Shown in pieces: positions 13,706-21,633 of a stretch of 26,270 nucleotides of DNA; position 1 is the first letter of the stretch; each line of letters opens with the position of its first letter. Made by a program: the position numbers and the translations under genes. Source of the DNA: Lachnospiraceae bacterium (GTDB lineage: Bacteria; Bacillota; Clostridia; Lachnospirales; Lachnospiraceae); NCBI GenBank assembly GCA_900770225.1, contig CAAGJU010000310.1:1-26270 (forward strand). The letters run 5' to 3'. The notes beneath the pieces are model-generated. The model had not been told where the DNA came from. It did no database searches and was given only the letters and a program-made list of their open reading frames with translations.

Positions 13706-15427
13706 TTAGAAGAAGTAGTAACGCTGTGCCAGGGAGATGGTATCTGTCGGCTCGCAGCTGATCACCTTGCCATCGATGGTGACCTCGAAGGTCTGCGGAT
13801 CGATCTTAATTGTCTTCGGCGTATAATTGTTCAGCTTCATATCTCTCTTCGTGAGATTTCTCGTGTTATGCACCGGAAGCACGATCTTGTTCAGGCCGAG
13901 CTTCTCCTTGATCCCATGGGTATAGGCGTAGGTGGAGACAAAAGTAATGCTCGTGCTCTGAACAGCTTTGCCAAAGGCGCCGTAGAGATCTCTCATCATT
14001 CTCGGCTCCGGTGTCGGAAGGCTCGAGGAAGCATCACCGACAACACCATATGCGATCATCCCGCATTTCAGCACCAGTTTCGGTTTTGTACCGAAGAACT
14101 TCGGATCCCAGATGACCAGATCCGCATACTTTCCGACTTCAACGGATCCCACGTAATCGGAAATACCATTGACGATCGCAGGATTGATGGTGTACTTGGC
14201 CACATACCGTTTGATTCTGTTGTTGTCATCGTATTCAGAGTCTCCCTCAAGAGGACCTCTCTGCTGTTTCATCTTGTCAGCCAGCTGCCAGCAGCGCATG
14301 GCAACCTCGCCGACACGGCCCATGGCCATGGCATCTGATGTCATGACACTCAGCGCGCCCATATCATGAAGAACGTCCTCTGCAGCCACCGTCTGCTTTC
14401 TGACACGGGACTCTGCAAAAGCGACATCCTCCGGCACCTTCGGATCCAGGTTGTGGCAGACCATGGTCATATCAAAGAGCTCATCGATCACGTTCTGCGT
14501 GTACGGGTTGGTCGGATTCGTAGACGACGGCAGAATATTATCCTCGCCGGCAACGATCATGATATCCGGCGCATGTCCGCCGCCCGCACCCTCGGTGTGG
14601 AAGGTATGAACCGTGCGGCCTGCAAAGGCATTGAGCGTATTCTCTACAAACCCGCCCTCGTTCAGTGAGTCTGTGTGTACCGCATACTGGACATCATACT
14701 TGTCAGCTGCCCTGATGGAATTATCGATGCCTGCTGCTGTCGCGCCCCAGTCCTCATGGGTCTTGATCGCTGCCGCACCGGCCTCAACCTGCTCCGCAAT
14801 GGTCTCCGGTGTCGCGCCGGCACCTTTTGCCATGAAGCCATAGTTTAGCGGATCGTTCTCCACTGCTTCGATCATCCGCTGGATATGCCATGCACCCGGT
14901 GTCGTTGTCGCCGAGTTGGAACCGTCGGCCGGACCTGTTCCGCCTCCGAACAGTGTCGTGATCCCGTTATCCAGAGCGGCATGTGCCAGTCCCGTGGAGA
15001 GGTAATGTACATGAAGGTCGATGCCGCCTGCCGTGAGGATCAGTCCCTCACCGGAGATCGCCTCTGTGCTGGCTCCGACGATGAAATCGACCTTATCCAT
15101 GATGTCCGGATTTCCGCCCTTGCCGATGGCGAGAATCTTACCGTCACGGATGCCGATATCCGCCTTGTAGATCCCCGTGTAATCGATAACGGTGATTCCT
15201 GTGATGATCGTATCCGCGACCATCGGATTGTCTCTTCTGGTCTGTGTCGCGCTGACGCCCATTCCGTCACGGAGGACTTTGCCACCGCCGAATTTGCTCT
15301 CCTGTCCGTGTACGGTGTAGTCCTTCTCTATTTTTGCAAACAGACTGGTATCGCCCAGACGGACGCTGTCTCCCTCCGCCGGACCAAACATCTGCGTATA
15401 CTGCTTCCGGTCCATGTAAAAACTCAT
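13706..15427 (-). CDS. ureC: Urease alpha subunit (catalytic)
   Basis: A 573-residue amidohydrolase that hydrolyses urea to ammonia and carbamate at a di-nickel centre. All metal and catalytic residues are present: His139 and His141 (GGIDLHVH), the carbamylated bridging Lys222 (AIKTHEDWG), His251 (HTDSLNE), His277 (HTFHTEGAGGGHAPD), catalytic His325 on the flap (MVCHNLDP) and Asp365 (TSDAMAMGRVGEV). The flap reads CHN rather than the more common CHH, leaving the catalytic histidine intact. Length is standard. The ATG overlaps the ureB stop by four bases (ATGA). Subunits are encoded separately (A, B, C) as in most bacteria, not fused as in Helicobacter. Confidence 0.98.
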   Translation of the reverse strand: MSFYMDRKQYTQMFGPAEGDSVRLGDTSLFAKIEKDYTVHGQESKFGGGKVLRDGMGVSATQTRRDNPMVADTIITGITVIDYTGIYKADIGIRDGKILAIGKGGNPDIMDKVDFIVGASTEAISGEGLILTAGGIDLHVHYLSTGLAHAALDNGITTLFGGGTGPADGSNSATTTPGAWHIQRMIEAVENDPLNYGFMAKGAGATPETIAEQVEAGAAAIKTHEDWGATAAGIDNSIRAADKYDVQYAVHTDSLNEGGFVENTLNAFAGRTVHTFHTEGAGGGHAPDIMIVAGEDNILPSSTNPTNPYTQNVIDELFDMTMVCHNLDPKVPEDVAFAESRVRKQTVAAEDVLHDMGALSVMTSDAMAMGRVGEVAMRCWQLADKMKQQRGPLEGDSEYDDNNRIKRYVAKYTINPAIVNGISDYVGSVEVGKYADLVIWDPKFFGTKPKLVLKCGMIAYGVVGDASSSLPTPEPRMMRDLYGAFGKAVQSTSITFVSTYAYTHGIKEKLGLNKIVLPVHNTRNLTKRDMKLNNYTPKTIKIDPQTFEVTIDGKVISCEPTDTISLAQRYYFF

Positions 15428-15780
15428 TCCGACACCTCCAGATCTGTGCTGTGGGCTGCCTTGTTTTTATCCAGATAGCCATTCACACGGTTGTTGAAGC
15501 CAAAGACTCTGCGTTTCCCGCCGAAATCGATCAGACGAACGGTTCTCGTCTCACCCGGCTCAAAGCGGATTGCCGTGCCCGCCGCGATATCGAGACGCTT
15601 TCCATAGGCCTTCGCGCGGTCAAACTTCAATCCCTGCTCATTCGCTTCGTAAAAATGATATTCCGACCCGACCTGTACCGGCCTGTCACCTACATTTTTC
15701 ACTTCCAGCTCGATAGCCTCATAGCCTTCATTGTAAGGAACCGGCTTATCTGTCGCAAAATGAACCTCTCCTGGAATCAT
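15424..15780 (-). CDS. ureB: Urease beta subunit
   Basis: A 118-residue structural subunit of the urease trimer. Family signatures are PGEVHFATDKPVPYNEGYEA at the N-terminus, VGDRPVQVGSEYHFYEAN (about 31-48) with the flap-supporting region after it, AYGKRLDIAAGTAIRFEPGE (about 59-78) and GFNNRVNGYLD near the C-terminus. Start ATG at 15780 has AAAGGAG 6 nt upstream; a longer in-frame reading has no family similarity. It is tightly coupled to ureC by an ATGA overlap. A 197-bp gap with a tandem repeat separates it from ureA, which is unusual because these genes are commonly adjacent or fused. Confidence 0.96.
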   Translation of the reverse strand: MIPGEVHFATDKPVPYNEGYEAIELEVKNVGDRPVQVGSEYHFYEANEQGLKFDRAKAYGKRLDIAAGTAIRFEPGETRTVRLIDFGGKRRVFGFNNRVNGYLDKNKAAHSTDLEVSE

Positions 15781-15847
15781 AGACTGCTCCTTTCTGCAGT
15801 GCACCTGTGTTCTGTCTCCTGTCCTCACGCGCTTCCGCAGGACATTT

Positions 15848-15957
15848 CTCCGGTCAGCGTTTCCTGTCCTTTTGTCCCCTGGAGGGCGTCCTCCGGTCAG
15901 CGTTCCTGTCTTCCGTCCTTTAACAGGGCGTCCTCCGGTCAGCGTTTCCTGTCCTTC
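15848..15957. repeat. Tandem repeat, three units of about 42 bp, between ureA and ureB
   Basis: CTCCGGTCAGCGTTTCCTGTC begins units at 15848, 15891 and 15933 (periods 43 and 42); units one and two end in AGGGCGTC. The third is truncated where it meets the ureA stop region. The array spreads ureA and ureB apart inside the operon. Confidence 0.82.
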
Positions 15958-15977
15958 TGAAAAAAGAGAAACGTCTG

Positions 15978-16280
15978 TCAGCGGATCGGATCATGAATCG
16001 TAACGAGTTTTGTGCCATCCACAAATGTTGCCTCGACCTGAATCATCGGGATCATCTCCGGCACGCCTTCCATCACATCATCTCTTGTCAGAATGCGGGC
16101 GCCCTCGTCCATGAGTTCAGCTACGGTCTTGCCGTCTCTGGCGCCTTCCAGAATGTAACTGGTGATGATGGCGACACTCTCCGGATGGTTCAGCTTCACG
16201 CCTCTGTCCTTCCGCTGCTGTGCGATCATTGCCGCCAGACTGATCATCATTTTTTCACGTTCGCGCTCTGTCAGTTGCAT
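15978..16280 (-). CDS. ureA: Urease gamma subunit
   Basis: A 100-residue small structural subunit. It opens MQLTEREREKMMISLAAMIA and contains RGVKLNHPESVAIITSYILE (about 33-52), ARDGKTVAELMDEGARILTRDDVMEGVPEMIPMIQVEATF and the ending KLVTIHDPIR, all diagnostic of UreA at its usual length of 100. The ribosome site AAAGGAGG lies 5 nt before the ATG, the best in the operon. It is 78 bp downstream of the transporter gene, so it is probably cotranscribed with it. Confidence 0.98.
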   Translation of the reverse strand: MQLTEREREKMMISLAAMIAQQRKDRGVKLNHPESVAIITSYILEGARDGKTVAELMDEGARILTRDDVMEGVPEMIPMIQVEATFVDGTKLVTIHDPIR

Positions 16281-16358
16281 ATGTACCTCCTTTTTCAGCT
16301 GCCGACGTTATTTATCAGCTCATAATAACCTTGTTTCAGATGCCAGCACAATGAGCTC

Positions 16359-16877
16359 TCAAGCCGGCCACATATTTACCAGCATGAGGAAGCCCGGGAT
16401 CCAGGCCGTAACCACACCTTCGATCACGCTGAGCCATGCCGGGAATTTTCCGAGATTCTTTTTCAGCGCGCTGGTAAGAAAACCTGTGAACCAGAGAACG
16501 CCCCATGCCCACCAGATCAGACCATAGATCACGTTTCCGCCGTACCCGACAAAGCAGAGTGCTCCGGCCGGAATGGCATTGATCGCCACGAACAGACTGA
16601 ACCATCCGTACAGGCGCTGATCAAATCCGAAGATCGTATTGATCGCGGAATAGAGATAGGTGAAGGCGAACAGCAGGCCGGTCGCGCTTCCGTAGAACCA
16701 GAGTGCTCCCTGATTGCTGACCACACCATATCCCAGTGCAATGATGTTCAGGATCAGACTGAGGCCGCCGGTAAAAATATTCATGACGACCATGGACTTG
16801 TCCTTAACCTCCAGAATCCCGGCCAGGCCATTGCTGATCAGAACAATGCCCACATAAAGTAAGATGGTACCCAGCAT
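16359..16877 (-). CDS. ureI: AmiS/UreI-family urea/amide channel
   Basis: A 172-residue integral membrane protein with about six hydrophobic helices, of the AmiS/UreI family of channels. Family-like segments are MLGTILLYVGIVLISNG in helix 1, the SMVVMNIFTGGLS region (about 28-40), FAFTYLYSAINTIFGFDQR (about 70-88) and GVLWFTGFLTSALKKNLGKF. In streptococci a homologue at the same place, first in ureIABCEFGD, supports urea uptake; in Helicobacter UreI is a proton-gated urea channel. Start ATG at 16877 has GGGAGG 8 nt upstream. It is the first gene of the urease operon. Whether it is acid-gated cannot be judged, as no His-rich periplasmic loop is seen. Confidence 0.9.
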   Translation of the reverse strand: MLGTILLYVGIVLISNGLAGILEVKDKSMVVMNIFTGGLSLILNIIALGYGVVSNQGALWFYGSATGLLFAFTYLYSAINTIFGFDQRLYGWFSLFVAINAIPAGALCFVGYGGNVIYGLIWWAWGVLWFTGFLTSALKKNLGKFPAWLSVIEGVVTAWIPGFLMLVNMWPA

Positions 16878-17159
16878 GATGAATTCCTCCCTTTCCTTTG
16901 TCCTTCGAAAATGCATCCTCCGAAAATGACGGGTTCGGTAATGATGAAAGCTTTACGCTTTTATAAGTACTATAACTTTCATGCAGGGTCGCGTACATAC
17001 TTAATTTATACCCGGTCTCCGAGTATATTTTATTCGGTTCATGAATACATGATACCACTTATGTGCGACTGCTCTCATCGCTCCGAAGAAAAATCCCGGC
17101 AGCCGGCAAAATCTGGTTCCTCGTCACCTTTCTGTCATCTGAAGCGGAGATACGGACAG
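16878..17159. other. Intergenic region upstream of the urease operon
   Basis: The gap from ureI to the ssrA terminator must hold the urease promoter, but I cannot name a convincing pair of boxes. AT-rich candidates are TATACT near 17018-17030 and TATAAA near 17000-17010, neither with a good -35. A near-palindrome TTATAAGTACTATAA lies at about 16960-16974. The block AAATCCCGG...AAAATC of the ssrA terminator recurs imperfectly near 17087-17110. No gene is seen. Confidence 0.5.
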
Positions 17160-17199
17160 AAAAAAATCCCGGAAACCAGTAAAATCATGGCCTCCGGGA
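17160..17199 (-). terminator. Rho-independent terminator of ssrA
   Basis: On the minus strand TCCCGGA and TCCGGGA (complements of 17193-17199 and 17167-17173), with an inner CCA/TGG pair, form a stem followed by a run of seven T (17160-17166). It lies about 23 nt after the tmRNA 3' end. Confidence 0.9.
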
Positions 17200-17221
17200 C
17201 TTTTCTCATAAGATTATGCAA

Positions 17222-17597
17222 TGGAGTCGGCGGGATTCGAACCCGCGTCTTGAACGTTTTCACAGATCCTTCTACATGCTTATCCTGCTTTCATACCTTC
17301 CGTGTCATCCTGACAGGCGAACTGTACGCGGAGGATTGATGAGATTGTCTTGGCACTGTCTCTCAACAATTTACTTAACAGTGTGCAGCCGCTTCCTTTG
17401 AAGCCAGAGGAGTACAGCGGCGATATCCTCTGACCTTAAACCCGCCGAAGCGGGCCGCAATTACTGCCGGTCAGGCAGCAAGTGCATATTCGCTGTTGTT
17501 GTCAGCATTTATTGTTTGGTGTCGGATTTACGAGGTGTCCACCATCCTCGACATGCTTCTATCTGATCGGACGACCAATCGAAACCAGTACGACCCC
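17222..17597 (-). ncRNA. ssrA: Transfer-messenger RNA (tmRNA)
   Basis: About 376 nt of tmRNA, which with SmpB rescues stalled ribosomes and tags the nascent chain for proteolysis. The 5' end GGGGTCG with TGGTTTCGA pairs with the 3' end through GGGGUC/GACUCC, including one G-U pair, and the T-arm GGGTTCGAATCCC is complete (17228-17250 region). The tag frame (17506-17471) encodes ADNNSEYALAA then TGA, ending in the usual ALAA degradation signal. The terminal CCA is not encoded (the genome reads ATTG after the discriminator), so it must be added enzymatically. It sits downstream of smpB, a common clostridial arrangement. Apparent reading frames across it are artefacts. Confidence 0.96.
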
Positions 17598-17677
17598 CTG
17601 TATGATCAGGAAGTATTCCTGGAAATGATGCCTATAACACAGCAGATCATCCGCTATGTCATCGGCACACTACGATG

Positions 17678-17706
17678 AGTGTAGCAGATTTATCGCTGAA
17701 ATACAA
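17678..17706 (-). promoter_or_regulatory. Possible ssrA promoter
   Basis: TTGTAT (complement of 17701-17706), a 17-nt spacer and TACACT (complement of 17678-17683). It would start transcription about 75 nt upstream of the mature 5' end, which RNase P would then generate. The same -35 with following bases, TTGTATTTC, occurs in the gpmI promoter. Confidence 0.5.
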
Positions 17707-17828
17707 TCGTGCCGATACTACCGGTAACGCAACGGTAATTCAACAGATTACTGCTCACACCTCTTTCGCCTGTTGAAAATTTGTGAAAAATGTCAGGGAT
17801 TCAGGCCGGATAGCTGTGGGCAGAAACA

Positions 17829-18296
17829 TCAGATATTCTGCACCTTGAAAGACCGCTCCGTACTCCGGCGCAGATCCTTCTTCGCGATATCTGCCCTCTT
17901 GTCATACAGCTTCTTACCCCGGGCGAGGCCCACCTGCACCTTGATCAGCGCATCCTTGAAATACACCTCTGTCGGCACGAGCGTCATGCCCTTTTCCCTG
18001 ATCTTCTGCTCAATGCGGCGGATCTCTTTTCTGTGCATCAGGAGCCTGCGCACACGGAGCGGATCCCGGTTAAAAATATTGCCCTTCTCATAAGGGCTGA
18101 TATGCATCCCATAGATGTACATCTGCCCGTCCTCGATGCGGACAAAGGCCTCCCGAATGGAACATTTGCCCATACGGACAGACTTTACCTCGGTGCCCTT
18201 CAGCTCGATACCGCACTCATAGTTCTCTTCAATAAAATAATCATGGTGTGCCTTTTTGTTGTTGGCAATTACCTTGATTCCTCTGTGATCAGCCAT
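17829..18296 (-). CDS. smpB: SsrA-binding protein SmpB
   Basis: A 155-residue OB-fold protein that binds the tRNA-like part of tmRNA and is essential for trans-translation. Signatures are KVIANNKKAHHDYFIEENYE (about 8-27), CGIELKGTEVKSVRMGKCSI, YIYGMHISPYEKGN (about 65-78) and the basic C-terminal tail after GKKLYDKRADIAKKD that mimics a codon in the decoding centre. Start ATG at 18296 is chosen because AGGTGG lies 5 nt upstream; a GTG three codons earlier overlaps that site. The tmRNA gene follows 231 bp downstream, so both components of the rescue system are adjacent. rnr lies upstream across a tandem-repeat gap. Confidence 0.97.
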   Translation of the reverse strand: MADHRGIKVIANNKKAHHDYFIEENYECGIELKGTEVKSVRMGKCSIREAFVRIEDGQMYIYGMHISPYEKGNIFNRDPLRVRRLLMHRKEIRRIEQKIREKGMTLVPTEVYFKDALIKVQVGLARGKKLYDKRADIAKKDLRRSTERSFKVQNI

Positions 18297-18316
18297 ACCA
18301 TCCACCTGTAATTATC

Positions 18317-18412
18317 TGTTCAACTGACTACATTACCGTTTCACGCCTGCCCGATGCCCGGATATGTTCAACTGACGACGGTACCGTTTCACGCCTGCCT
18401 GATCCCCGGATC
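18317..18412. repeat. Tandem repeat, two units of 48 bp, between rnr and smpB
   Basis: TGTTCAACTGAC begins units at 18317 and 18365. Both continue with TACCGTTTCACGCCTGCC and end in CCCCGGAT or GCCCGGAT, with a few substitutions. The array occupies most of the 166-bp gap between the rnr stop and the smpB start. Confidence 0.85.
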
Positions 18413-18462
18413 TATTCCGGTTTCTGACAACTGCATCACAAAGTCCCGGCTTCATCGTAAGC

Positions 18463-20490
18463 TCATTCTGCGTCTTCTGCCAATGCAAAGTCAATGATTC
18501 TCCTGTAAATATCCGCCCGTACCGTCTTCACCGTCACCTGCTGTCCGGGACGGAAAACACGGCCGTGACGCCTGCCCTTCAGGGTCATCATTTTTTCATC
18601 AAATACATAATAGTCATCATGCAGCGATGACGCGGGGACCAGTCCTTCCGCGGTATCCGGCCGCCGCACGTAAAAGCCCCAGCTGGTCACACCGGTGATC
18701 ACGGCTTCAGTCGTCTCGTCGAGGTGATCCGCGATGTACTCCGTCATCAGGACCTTGTCTGCCTCGCGCTCCGTTTCCACGGATCTTCTTTCCAGCGCCG
18801 AAGATTTCCATGCGACGTTTTCGAGGATCCGGCGGTAATACAAGATCCGTCGGCCTGTCAGTCTGCCGTGCAGGTCATCTTTGATGATCCTGTGGATCTG
18901 TAGATCGGGGTATCTGCGGATCGGCGAAGTGAAATGGCAGTAATATTTCGCCGAAAGACCGAAATGGCCCTCACACTCTGTTCCGTATCGAGCCTGCTGC
19001 ATGGAGCGCAGAAGCAGGGAGCTCACAAAATCCTCTTCGGGTGTACCCTCCGCCCTGCTGATGATCTGCTGCACTTCCAGCGGCGTGATATGATATCCCT
19101 TTTTATGAATCGTCACACCTGCCTCATGCAGGACCGCCAGCGTCTGCTCCATGCGGTCGCTGTCCGGCTGCTCATGGTTTCTGTAGACAAACGGCAGCTG
19201 TTTATCTGCATATGTCCTGGCAACAACCTCGTTGGCTGTCAGCATAAACTGCTCGATGAGCTTCGTCGCCGTCGTCGGAAACGCAGGGTACATGCGGACA
19301 GGATGTCCGTTTTCGTCCAGTGTAAACCGCGTCTCCGGAAAATCGAAGTCGATCATGCCTCTCTGCCGGCGGAGATCCTCCATCTTCGCGGCAACATTTT
19401 TCATCTCAAAAAGCATGGGGACGATATCCGCATATTCCGTCTGCAGATCTTTGTCGCCTTCAAAAATACGATCAACCTTCGAATAGGTCATGCGATGTGC
19501 CGAGCAGATTACCGATTCCACGATCCGGCTCTTCAGGATATTGAGATCTCTGTCCATCGTGATGATCACAGACAGGGTCAGCCGGTCTTCTCCCTCATTC
19601 AGAGAGCAGATACCGTTGGAAAGCTTCTGCGGCAGCATGGGAACGACGCGGTCCGGCAGATAAACCGATGTCCCCCGTTTGAGCGCTTCCTTATCCAGCG
19701 CACTCCCGTCAACCACATACTGGCTCACATCGGCGATATGCACACCCAGGATATATCCTGATCCCTGTTTCTCCAGCGATACAGCGTCGTCAAAATCCCT
19801 TGAGTCATCACCGTCGATCGTGATGATCAGGTGATCTCTCAGATCCAGTCTGCCCGCATAGTCCGCATCCGTCAGATGGGACGGCATCCTGTCCGCCGCC
19901 TGCATCACGCGGTCAGGAAAAGCGGTCGGAATGTCAAACTCCTCCAGAACCAGCGAGAGGTCGGTGGGATTGTGCCCTTCCAGCTTCCTGATGCGATTTC
20001 TCTCCGATACTCTCACTGGCTTATCTCCCCGTTTCACATTTCCACGCCGCAGTGCGTCGTGGGACTGAGTACGGTTATTTCCTCTGAAGGCTGACCGATC
20101 GCTGTCTCTCCCTGATTCGCCGCTGTTTGTGCGACGGCTGCGCCGATCCGCCGGGCTGTCTTTACCGCCGTCCGCATATGCAGCGTACCCTGCATATGCT
20201 CCGTCTGCGGCATCCGCGGCATCACTTCCGGACCAGCGATACAGCCTGCCGGAGGAATCCCTGTAGATCTTTCCCTCATCGATCAGCTGCCCTGCTGCCC
20301 TGTACATATCCTTCTCAGCCGTTCGCGGAACATTGAGAATCCAGGAGATCTCCTGCAGACGCATGGGATTATAATTCTTCGAAGACACAACATTAAGGAT
20401 CATTCTTTTCAGCTGCTTGTTTCTGGAGGCATTAACCGGCCTTCTTCTCCCATTGCTGCGTCTGCCTGTATTTTTCTTTCTATCTGTCAT
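18463..20490 (-). CDS. rnr: Ribonuclease R (VacB), apparently lacking cold-shock domains
   Basis: A 675-residue 3'-5' exoribonuclease of the RNase II/R family, which degrades structured RNA and works with SmpB-tmRNA on defective mRNAs. After a basic start, an RNase R-type winged helix (about 25-87; LKRMILNVV, VPRTAEKDMYRAAGQLIDEGKIYRD) is seen. Residues about 88-165 are low-complexity (Ala/Asp/Tyr, then Arg/Ser/Asn), where two cold-shock domains are expected. The RNB domain follows from about 172, with the metal site TIDGDDSRDFDDAV giving Asp226, Asp232, Asp234 and Asp235. A C-terminal S1 domain (about 590-672) contains VITGVTSWGFYV. It is shorter than the usual 700-800 residues. ATG at 20490 follows AGGAAGG closely. 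Confidence 0.94.
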   Translation of the reverse strand: MTDRKKNTGRRSNGRRRPVNASRNKQLKRMILNVVSSKNYNPMRLQEISWILNVPRTAEKDMYRAAGQLIDEGKIYRDSSGRLYRWSGSDAADAADGAYAGYAAYADGGKDSPADRRSRRTNSGESGRDSDRSAFRGNNRTQSHDALRRGNVKRGDKPVRVSERNRIRKLEGHNPTDLSLVLEEFDIPTAFPDRVMQAADRMPSHLTDADYAGRLDLRDHLIITIDGDDSRDFDDAVSLEKQGSGYILGVHIADVSQYVVDGSALDKEALKRGTSVYLPDRVVPMLPQKLSNGICSLNEGEDRLTLSVIITMDRDLNILKSRIVESVICSAHRMTYSKVDRIFEGDKDLQTEYADIVPMLFEMKNVAAKMEDLRRQRGMIDFDFPETRFTLDENGHPVRMYPAFPTTATKLIEQFMLTANEVVARTYADKQLPFVYRNHEQPDSDRMEQTLAVLHEAGVTIHKKGYHITPLEVQQIISRAEGTPEEDFVSSLLLRSMQQARYGTECEGHFGLSAKYYCHFTSPIRRYPDLQIHRIIKDDLHGRLTGRRILYYRRILENVAWKSSALERRSVETEREADKVLMTEYIADHLDETTEAVITGVTSWGFYVRRPDTAEGLVPASSLHDDYYVFDEKMMTLKGRRHGRVFRPGQQVTVKTVRADIYRRIIDFALAEDAE

Positions 20491-20561
20491 ATACCTTCCT
20501 GTTCTCTTCGCAAACCGTTGCTTTTCATTCCTGTTTTCTTTGAAATCGCATGCAATCCCTT

Positions 20562-20590
20562 ACAATGATTCTCATAACCATTTCCGTCAA
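20562..20590 (-). promoter_or_regulatory. Possible rnr promoter
   Basis: TTGACG (complement of 20585-20590) and CATTGT (complement of 20562-20567) are 17 nt apart. The -35 is good and the -10 is poor. It lies about 70 nt upstream of the rnr start codon and below the secG terminator, so rnr needs its own promoter or read-through. Confidence 0.4.
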
Positions 20591-20678
20591 CACACATTCA
20601 GAATCCTGCAAAGATTTTCCTGCGACGGTCCCTGATGTTCTGACCAGCACTGCGATCTGCTTCGCGCTGCATGTCGAC

Positions 20679-20769
20679 GGCTTAATACAGTAAACCCCAT
20701 ACGTTAAATCGTGCCACATACTGTATAAGTCTACGCACCGCTCCGCACTGTGTGCTCTCGCGTCGCTAT
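20679..20769. repeat. Fragments of the intergenic palindromic element, copy B
   Basis: Two partial ends lie side by side between rnr and secG. GGCTTAATACAGTA (20679-20692) matches the right end of the element at 1-123. From AAACCCCATA (20692-20701) to 20769 the sequence follows the left end of the element at 4045-4332; over 20720-20769 versus 4076-4125 I count 44 of 50 bases identical. The GCAC/GTGC hairpin is kept. The remainder of the element is missing, cut short at the secG terminator. The rest of the 20491-20817 gap holds the rnr leader and nothing else I recognise. Confidence 0.8.
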
Positions 20770-20773
20770 AAGC

Positions 20774-20804
20774 AAAAAGGCTGCCGCAGGATTCTGCGGC
20801 AGCC
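20774..20804 (-). terminator. Rho-independent terminator of secG
   Basis: On the minus strand an 11-bp perfect stem GGCTGCCGCAG / CTGCGGCAGCC with a four-base loop is followed by five T (20774-20778), 14 nt beyond the secG stop. It is one of the clearest terminators in the window. Confidence 0.96.
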
Positions 20805-20817
20805 CGTGAAATTCTTC

Positions 20818-21060
20818 TCAGAACTTGACATTCAGAACAACGGCAAGGCCCACAAAAACAATGGCCATAACCCTTGTCAGTCTCTCCAGCCTTCCCTCTC
20901 TGGAACGTCCCTTATTACGTCCCCAGTAGGTATCACCGGAACTCATACCAGCGATGGCACCGAGACCTCTGTCCTTGCCCTGCTGCATCAGAATAACCAC
21001 AACCATCAGAACACTGTCCGCTATAAAAATAATCGTAAGAATTGTACGAAGTAAATCCAC
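20818..21060 (-). CDS. secG: Preprotein translocase subunit SecG
   Basis: An 80-residue membrane protein of the SecYEG channel. It has two hydrophobic helices (about 3-22 and 60-78) joined by a Gly-rich cytoplasmic loop with the family motif VVVILMQQGKDRGLGAIAG (about 20-38) and SGDTYWGRNKGRS. The length matches Gram-positive SecG. The start is GTG at 21060 with AGGAGG 8 nt upstream. It is monocistronic: its own promoter lies at 21097-21125 and a terminator directly follows. gpmI, secG, rnr and smpB are often consecutive in Clostridia; here the ABC operon and dtd lie between gpmI and secG. Confidence 0.93.
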   Translation of the reverse strand: MDLLRTILTIIFIADSVLMVVVILMQQGKDRGLGAIAGMSSGDTYWGRNKGRSREGRLERLTRVMAIVFVGLAVVLNVKF

Positions 21061-21096
21061 CTGAATATCCTCCTGCCGATAAAACTCGCGTTGACT

Positions 21097-21125
21097 ATAA
21101 TAGCACAGTGCTCACATGATTGCAA
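21097..21125 (-). promoter_or_regulatory. Promoter of secG
   Basis: TTGCAA (complement of 21120-21125), a 17-nt spacer and TATTAT (complement of 21097-21102), about 37 nt upstream of the GTG start. Confidence 0.8.
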
Positions 21126-21138
21126 GTCATAAAATTTT

Positions 21139-21174
21139 CGAGGCTGGAAGTCTCCATGTGTGACAGTGGCTGGC
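21139..21174. repeat. 36-bp repeat, left copy of an inverted pair
   Basis: A 36-bp sequence beginning CGAGGCTGGAAG and ending TGGCTGGC, 19 bp beyond the dtd stop. Its perfect reverse complement is at 26166-26201, about 5 kb away. Both copies lie outside genes. It has little internal pairing, so it is not a terminator by itself. Confidence 0.85.
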
Positions 21175-21192
21175 TAAGAGCAAACATTAGCT

Positions 21193-21633
21193 TTACAGAT
21201 CTTCCAGGATGATGGTGAAGGGTCCGTCGTTGACAAGCGACACCTGCATATCTGCGCCGAAGCGTCCGGTTTCGACAACCGGAACCGTTTTCTTCGCCTC
21301 ACTGACAATGTAGTCATACAGCTTTTCCGCCATCTCCGGCGCACCTGCATTGGTAAAACCGGGTCTGTTGCCGTGACGGCAGTCCGCATAGAGCGTGAAC
21401 TGCGAAACCAGAAGCAGCTCGCCATTGACATCTGCGAGTGACTTATTTGTTTTTCCGTTCTCGTCCTCAAAAATGCGGAGCTTCAGCATCTTCGACAGGT
21501 ATTTGTCTGCCGTCTCTTCCGTATCATCTTTGCCTACGCCGATCAGCACCATATAACCCTTACCGATGCTGCCGACCGTTTCCCCGTCGATATCTACGCG
21601 TGCCGAGGTCACACGCTGAATCACAAACCTCAT
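21193..21633 (-). CDS. dtd: D-aminoacyl-tRNA deacylase
   Basis: A 146-residue editing enzyme that removes D-amino acids mischarged on tRNA, and also glycine from tRNA-Ala. The two active-site motifs that meet across the dimer are present: SQFTLYAD (about 77-84) and NDGPFTIILE near the C-terminus, with the family form NxGPxT. The start MRFVIQRVTSARVDIDG is typical, and length is standard. Its ATG overlaps the stop of the ABC ATPase by four bases (ATGA), so it is translated as the last gene of the transporter operon, an unusual partner for dtd, which more often sits beside relA. Confidence 0.96.
   Translation of the reverse strand: MRFVIQRVTSARVDIDGETVGSIGKGYMVLIGVGKDDTEETADKYLSKMLKLRIFEDENGKTNKSLADVNGELLLVSQFTLYADCRHGNRPGFTNAGAPEMAEKLYDYIVSEAKKTVPVVETGRFGADMQVSLVNDGPFTIILEDL

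Noticed and set aside
17216..17401. Short plus-strand frames reading WSRRDSNPRLE
   Set aside because: This is the antisense of the tmRNA T-arm and tail, a well-known false annotation.
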